In this document: positions 62,701 to 64,000 of the stretch, one piece after another
How positions within the stretch are numbered: position 1 is the first letter of the stretch
Layout of the letters: each line of letters opens with the position of its first letter
From: Faecalibacterium sp. I3-3-33
GTDB taxonomy: Bacteria; Bacillota; Clostridia; Oscillospirales; Ruminococcaceae
Length of the DNA: 64,000 nucleotides
NCBI RefSeq assembly: GCF_023347295.1
Contig: NZ_CP094469.1
Span: 2,728,001 to 2,792,000 of the forward strand
Direction of reading: 5' to 3'
Notes under the pieces: model-generated
Told to the model about the DNA's origin: nothing
Database searches by the model: none
What the model saw: only the letters and a program-made list of their open reading frames with translations
Program-made: the position numbers and the translations under genes

Positions 62701-64000
62701 GCGGTGGGAACCGTCTCGCTTTGGTCGGTGCCGTACAGCAGGGTCATCTTCGGGTCGGCATCGTAGTAATTTGTGCCGGTGTATTTCACCTTGTTCTTGG
62801 CGGCATCGTAGGTAAAGTCCTTAGCCTCGGGCGTGTAGCGGATAGAATCCTCACCTATAACAATAGAACCGGCCTTGTACTTTTTGCCTTCCTCTGCAAC
62901 GATGGTTCCCTGATAGCGGCCATACGCATTCGGTATCTCGTTGATAAAGATCTTGCCCTTGTTTACACCGGTAATGCACTTGAACTCAAGTGTGCTCTTG
63001 CCAACGCCTTCTGGGCTGGTCAGCGTGAAGGTGCCATCCTCGTTGTCGTTGGGATTAAAGTCATCCAGCGTAAAGCCCTCAAAGGGCAGCTTTTCAGCCA
63101 CGGTGTAGCTATCCACATAGTCTCTGCTGCCGTCGTAGTAATCGTCATACTCCACAGCAAGCCAGACGTAGTAGGTGCCTGCCTCGGTGGGCACAGTTGC
63201 CGTAGCAGTCGAATCGTCGTTTGTGGTGTTGTACACAAGGTCAGCCTTCGGGACTGCGTTGCCATAATACTTCGGGCCGGTATAGGTTGCCGTACCGGCG
63301 TCGAAGTCAAAGCTGAAGTTCCCTATCGTCGGCCTATATTTGCGCACAACCGGTTCCTCTGCAACCAGAACGCGGCCGGCCGTGTACCGCTCGCCCTCCG
63401 TGGCCTCGATGTATACCTTATAGCTGCCGTACTCGGTTTGGGACGGGAAGTGGTCAAGCTCTGCGTTGTTGTCGGTGCGCACACTGACGAGGCTCAGCTC
63501 GCCCACGCCCTCCTGATCGCAGGTAATGATCGGGTCCTCTATAGTCCCCTCAAGCTTAAAGTTGCTCTCCTTCAGGGAAGAGAAGGGCAGCTTTTCGCTG
63601 TCTGTGACAGTATAGGTGTCCACTTCGTACTGGGTGCCATAGTAGTGGTCGCTATAATCCACCACGATGTTGACAGAGTAGGTACCTGCCTTGGTAGGCT
63701 TCGTCACAGACGCGGACGAGCCATCCTCTGTGACATACTGGATGGAATAATGCGGGGCATCCTCAAAATACATCTTGCCGGTATAGTTTGCAGTTTGGGT
63801 CTTGGGGTCATACGCAAAGTCGGTGCGCTTCGGTTGATATCTGCGTACCACCTCGCCGATCTCAAGCGAGCCTTCTGTGTACTTGTCGCCCTCTTTCGCG
63901 ACGATGCGCTGCTTGTAGACGCCATATAGGTCATTTGCCGCCGGGTAGGTTGCAAACTCCGCGTTATCGTAGGTGCGCACATAGACGAGGCTCAATTCGC
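59721..64000 (-). CDS. Giant repetitive surface protein, C-terminal part (partial)
   Basis: At least 1426 residues; the frame is open at the window edge, so the N terminus with signal lies beyond 64000. The first 550 visible residues are MBG/YDG-like modules (VEKLPF... RKYRP... YTGPKYY). Then come repeats of 68 residues with the phrase TVTAPEKDGYTFTGWEV, and TITFKMPANNVTLKPQYEKN, of the InlB B-repeat / Flg_new type. The C terminus has a hydrophobic helix (VIVAVAAVGGAAIGVGAYIA) and a SLH-like module (NRQQLAVALWTAAGKP ... FKPGSRVGRMEVIRTW) shared with the protein at 54980. Likely a cell-surface fibre. Confidence 0.85.
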   Translation of the reverse strand, partial: ELSLVYVRTYDNAEFATYPAANDLYGVYKQRIVAKEGDKYTEGSLEIGEVVRRYQPKRTDFAYDPKTQTANYTGKMYFEDAPHYSIQYVTEDGSSASVTKPTKAGTYSVNIVVDYSDHYYGTQYEVDTYTVTDSEKLPFSSLKESNFKLEGTIEDPIITCDQEGVGELSLVSVRTDNNAELDHFPSQTEYGSYKVYIEATEGERYTAGRVLVAEEPVVRKYRPTIGNFSFDFDAGTATYTGPKYYGNAVPKADLVYNTTNDDSTATATVPTEAGTYYVWLAVEYDDYYDGSRDYVDSYTVAEKLPFEGFTLDDFNPNDNEDGTFTLTSPEGVGKSTLEFKCITGVNKGKIFINEIPNAYGRYQGTIVAEEGKKYKAGSIVIGEDSIRYTPEAKDFTYDAAKNKVKYTGTNYYDADPKMTLLYGTDQSETVPTAPGSYDVYVKVTAGKNYIADAHAEVDFRIYQVGTYVVPEPTKPKYYWNGQEGMEQNVGDKITLGAEKREGYNVIWTVEGLAEDAYTITDTGTHIEIRFTMPANDVRLKSVYEPISYTLTVDGKDEQRVFDEDVTVTAPEKDGYTFTGWEVDGVPEGTDTTKATITFKMPANNVTLKPQYEKNTYTLTVDGVDEPRVFDENVTVTAPEKDGYTFTGWEVTGLPADVDTTKATITFTMPANNVTLKAQYTENAPKTYKLDVSDATITLKDGSDVADLTAVPVGTELVATAPEKDGYTFTGWEVTGLPADVDTTKATITFKMPANNVTLKPQYEKNTYTLTVDGVDEPRVFDENVMVTAPEKDGYTFTGWEVTGLSADVDTTKATISFKMPANNVTLKPQYEKNTYTLTVDGVDEPRVFDENVTVTAPEKDGYTFTGWEVDGVPEGTDTTSETISFKMPANNVTLKPQYEKNTYTLTVNGKPEQRTVGEEVTLTARKPEGMTFKKWEIKKGLAADAVDINSETITFTMPANDVEISAIYDKVPTPDPDPETKTYKLEVKNAQIFLKDGSAVADLEAVPVDTELKAIAYADTETEVFKCWTGLELTEEQSTARVVYFTMPDHDVNLMAVFVTPTNKLDVSDAKVTLKDGSDVTDLTAVPVGTELVATAPEKDGYTFTGWEVTGLSADVDTTKATITFKMPANNVKLEPQYEKNTYTLTVDGVDEPRVFDENVTVTAPEKDGHTFTGWEVTGLPADVDTTKATISFKMPANNVTLKAQYTENAPKTYKLDVSDATITLKDGGAVADLKAVPAGTELKATADEDTETSVFKSWSCTGLELTEEQRIARVVEFTMPDHDVELTAVFEVPATPDPDPTPAPSDDGGGAVIVAVAAVGGAAIGVGAYIAGTTAYLKSVLPEGMAIPANRQQLAVALWTAAGKPATQSTALFNDVAADAAELQAIRWVVETGLMTAQDGNFKPGSRVGRMEVIRTWKAYQQRG
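60400..62395 (-). repeat. 204-bp coding repeats in the surface protein gene
   Basis: The segment CGTTGTTTGC(A/G)GGCAT recurs at 60401, 60605, 61325, 61529, 61733, 61982 and 62186, with 204-base spacing between neighbours in each run. The copies are nearly identical at DNA level, so recombination can change copy number. A variant lies at 61117. Confidence 0.85.

Noticed and set aside
59670-63929. A 1419-codon open frame on the plus strand, antisense to the surface protein gene
   Set aside because: It has no ribosome site, its protein repeats merely mirror the 204-bp units of the real gene, and composition is typical of antisense frames in GC-rich coding DNA. Same judgement for long plus or minus frames at 54467-57331, 41820-44690, 45391-47541, 14722-17106 and 48485-49840.

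Overview
The window is about 57% GC and Gram-positive in gene content. It carries strong AGGAGG-type ribosome sites, many lipobox lipoproteins, an AbrB-type regulator, a YerC/TrpR-like regulator, clostridial-type rRNA genes and numerous small terminator hairpins. The overall picture suits a gut member of the Oscillospiraceae/Ruminococcaceae, with Faecalibacterium-like the best guess. The genus is an inference: no 16S comparison could be run.

Layout. 1-5000: the tail of a cation/proton antiporter, a MITE-like repeat, an AbrB-type regulator, a monoacylglycerol-lipase-like hydrolase, and a TraX / response regulator / sensor kinase operon in which the kinase lacks its ATPase domain. 5090-10162: a complete rRNA operon on the minus strand (16S, tRNA-Ala, tRNA-Ile, 23S, 5S) with two tandem consensus promoters. 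10746-14496: aroD, the 5' end of a degenerate group II intron, and a lower-GC hybrid sensor kinase. 14761-19892: isocitrate dehydrogenase, an aminotransferase, a CDF metal exporter and a dicarboxylate/amino-acid symporter. The symporter closes a ridA / cysteine-desulfidase-like / symporter operon that faces a YheO-type regulator and looks like a cysteine or serine degradation unit.

22897-32281: a hydrolase, a UPF0178 protein, tRNA-Ser(CGA) with a duplicated 3' end, and a group of small exported twin-arginine lipoproteins mixed with an XRE regulator, an LRR lipoprotein, a histidine phosphatase and a DUF3048 pair. 32457-34986: a WYL-domain regulator divergent from five very small genes (three glycine/alanine-rich hydrophobic peptides, a zinc ribbon and a GIY-YIG protein). 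This is the most system-like unexplained unit in the window. 35230-38661: PTS EIIA, NagA and NagE-like EIICB for N-acetylglucosamine uptake and deacetylation.

38946-53407: mostly single housekeeping or accessory genes (NUDIX, ricin-type lectin, nitroreductase, GNAT, YerC, DJ-1/PfpI, FAH family, ROK kinase, HAD, ilvE, MATE, a PRTase-like protein, a lipoprotein) and an esterase-esterase-ATP-grasp cluster. 53585-64000: a MYG1-type protein overlapping a GIY-YIG nuclease, then two giant repetitive cell-surface proteins sharing a C-terminal membrane-segment plus SLH-like module. The last one runs off the window.

Dispersed intergenic repeats are a theme. One family sits directly behind stop codons and has conserved flanks around a terminator hairpin whose stem differs in every copy.
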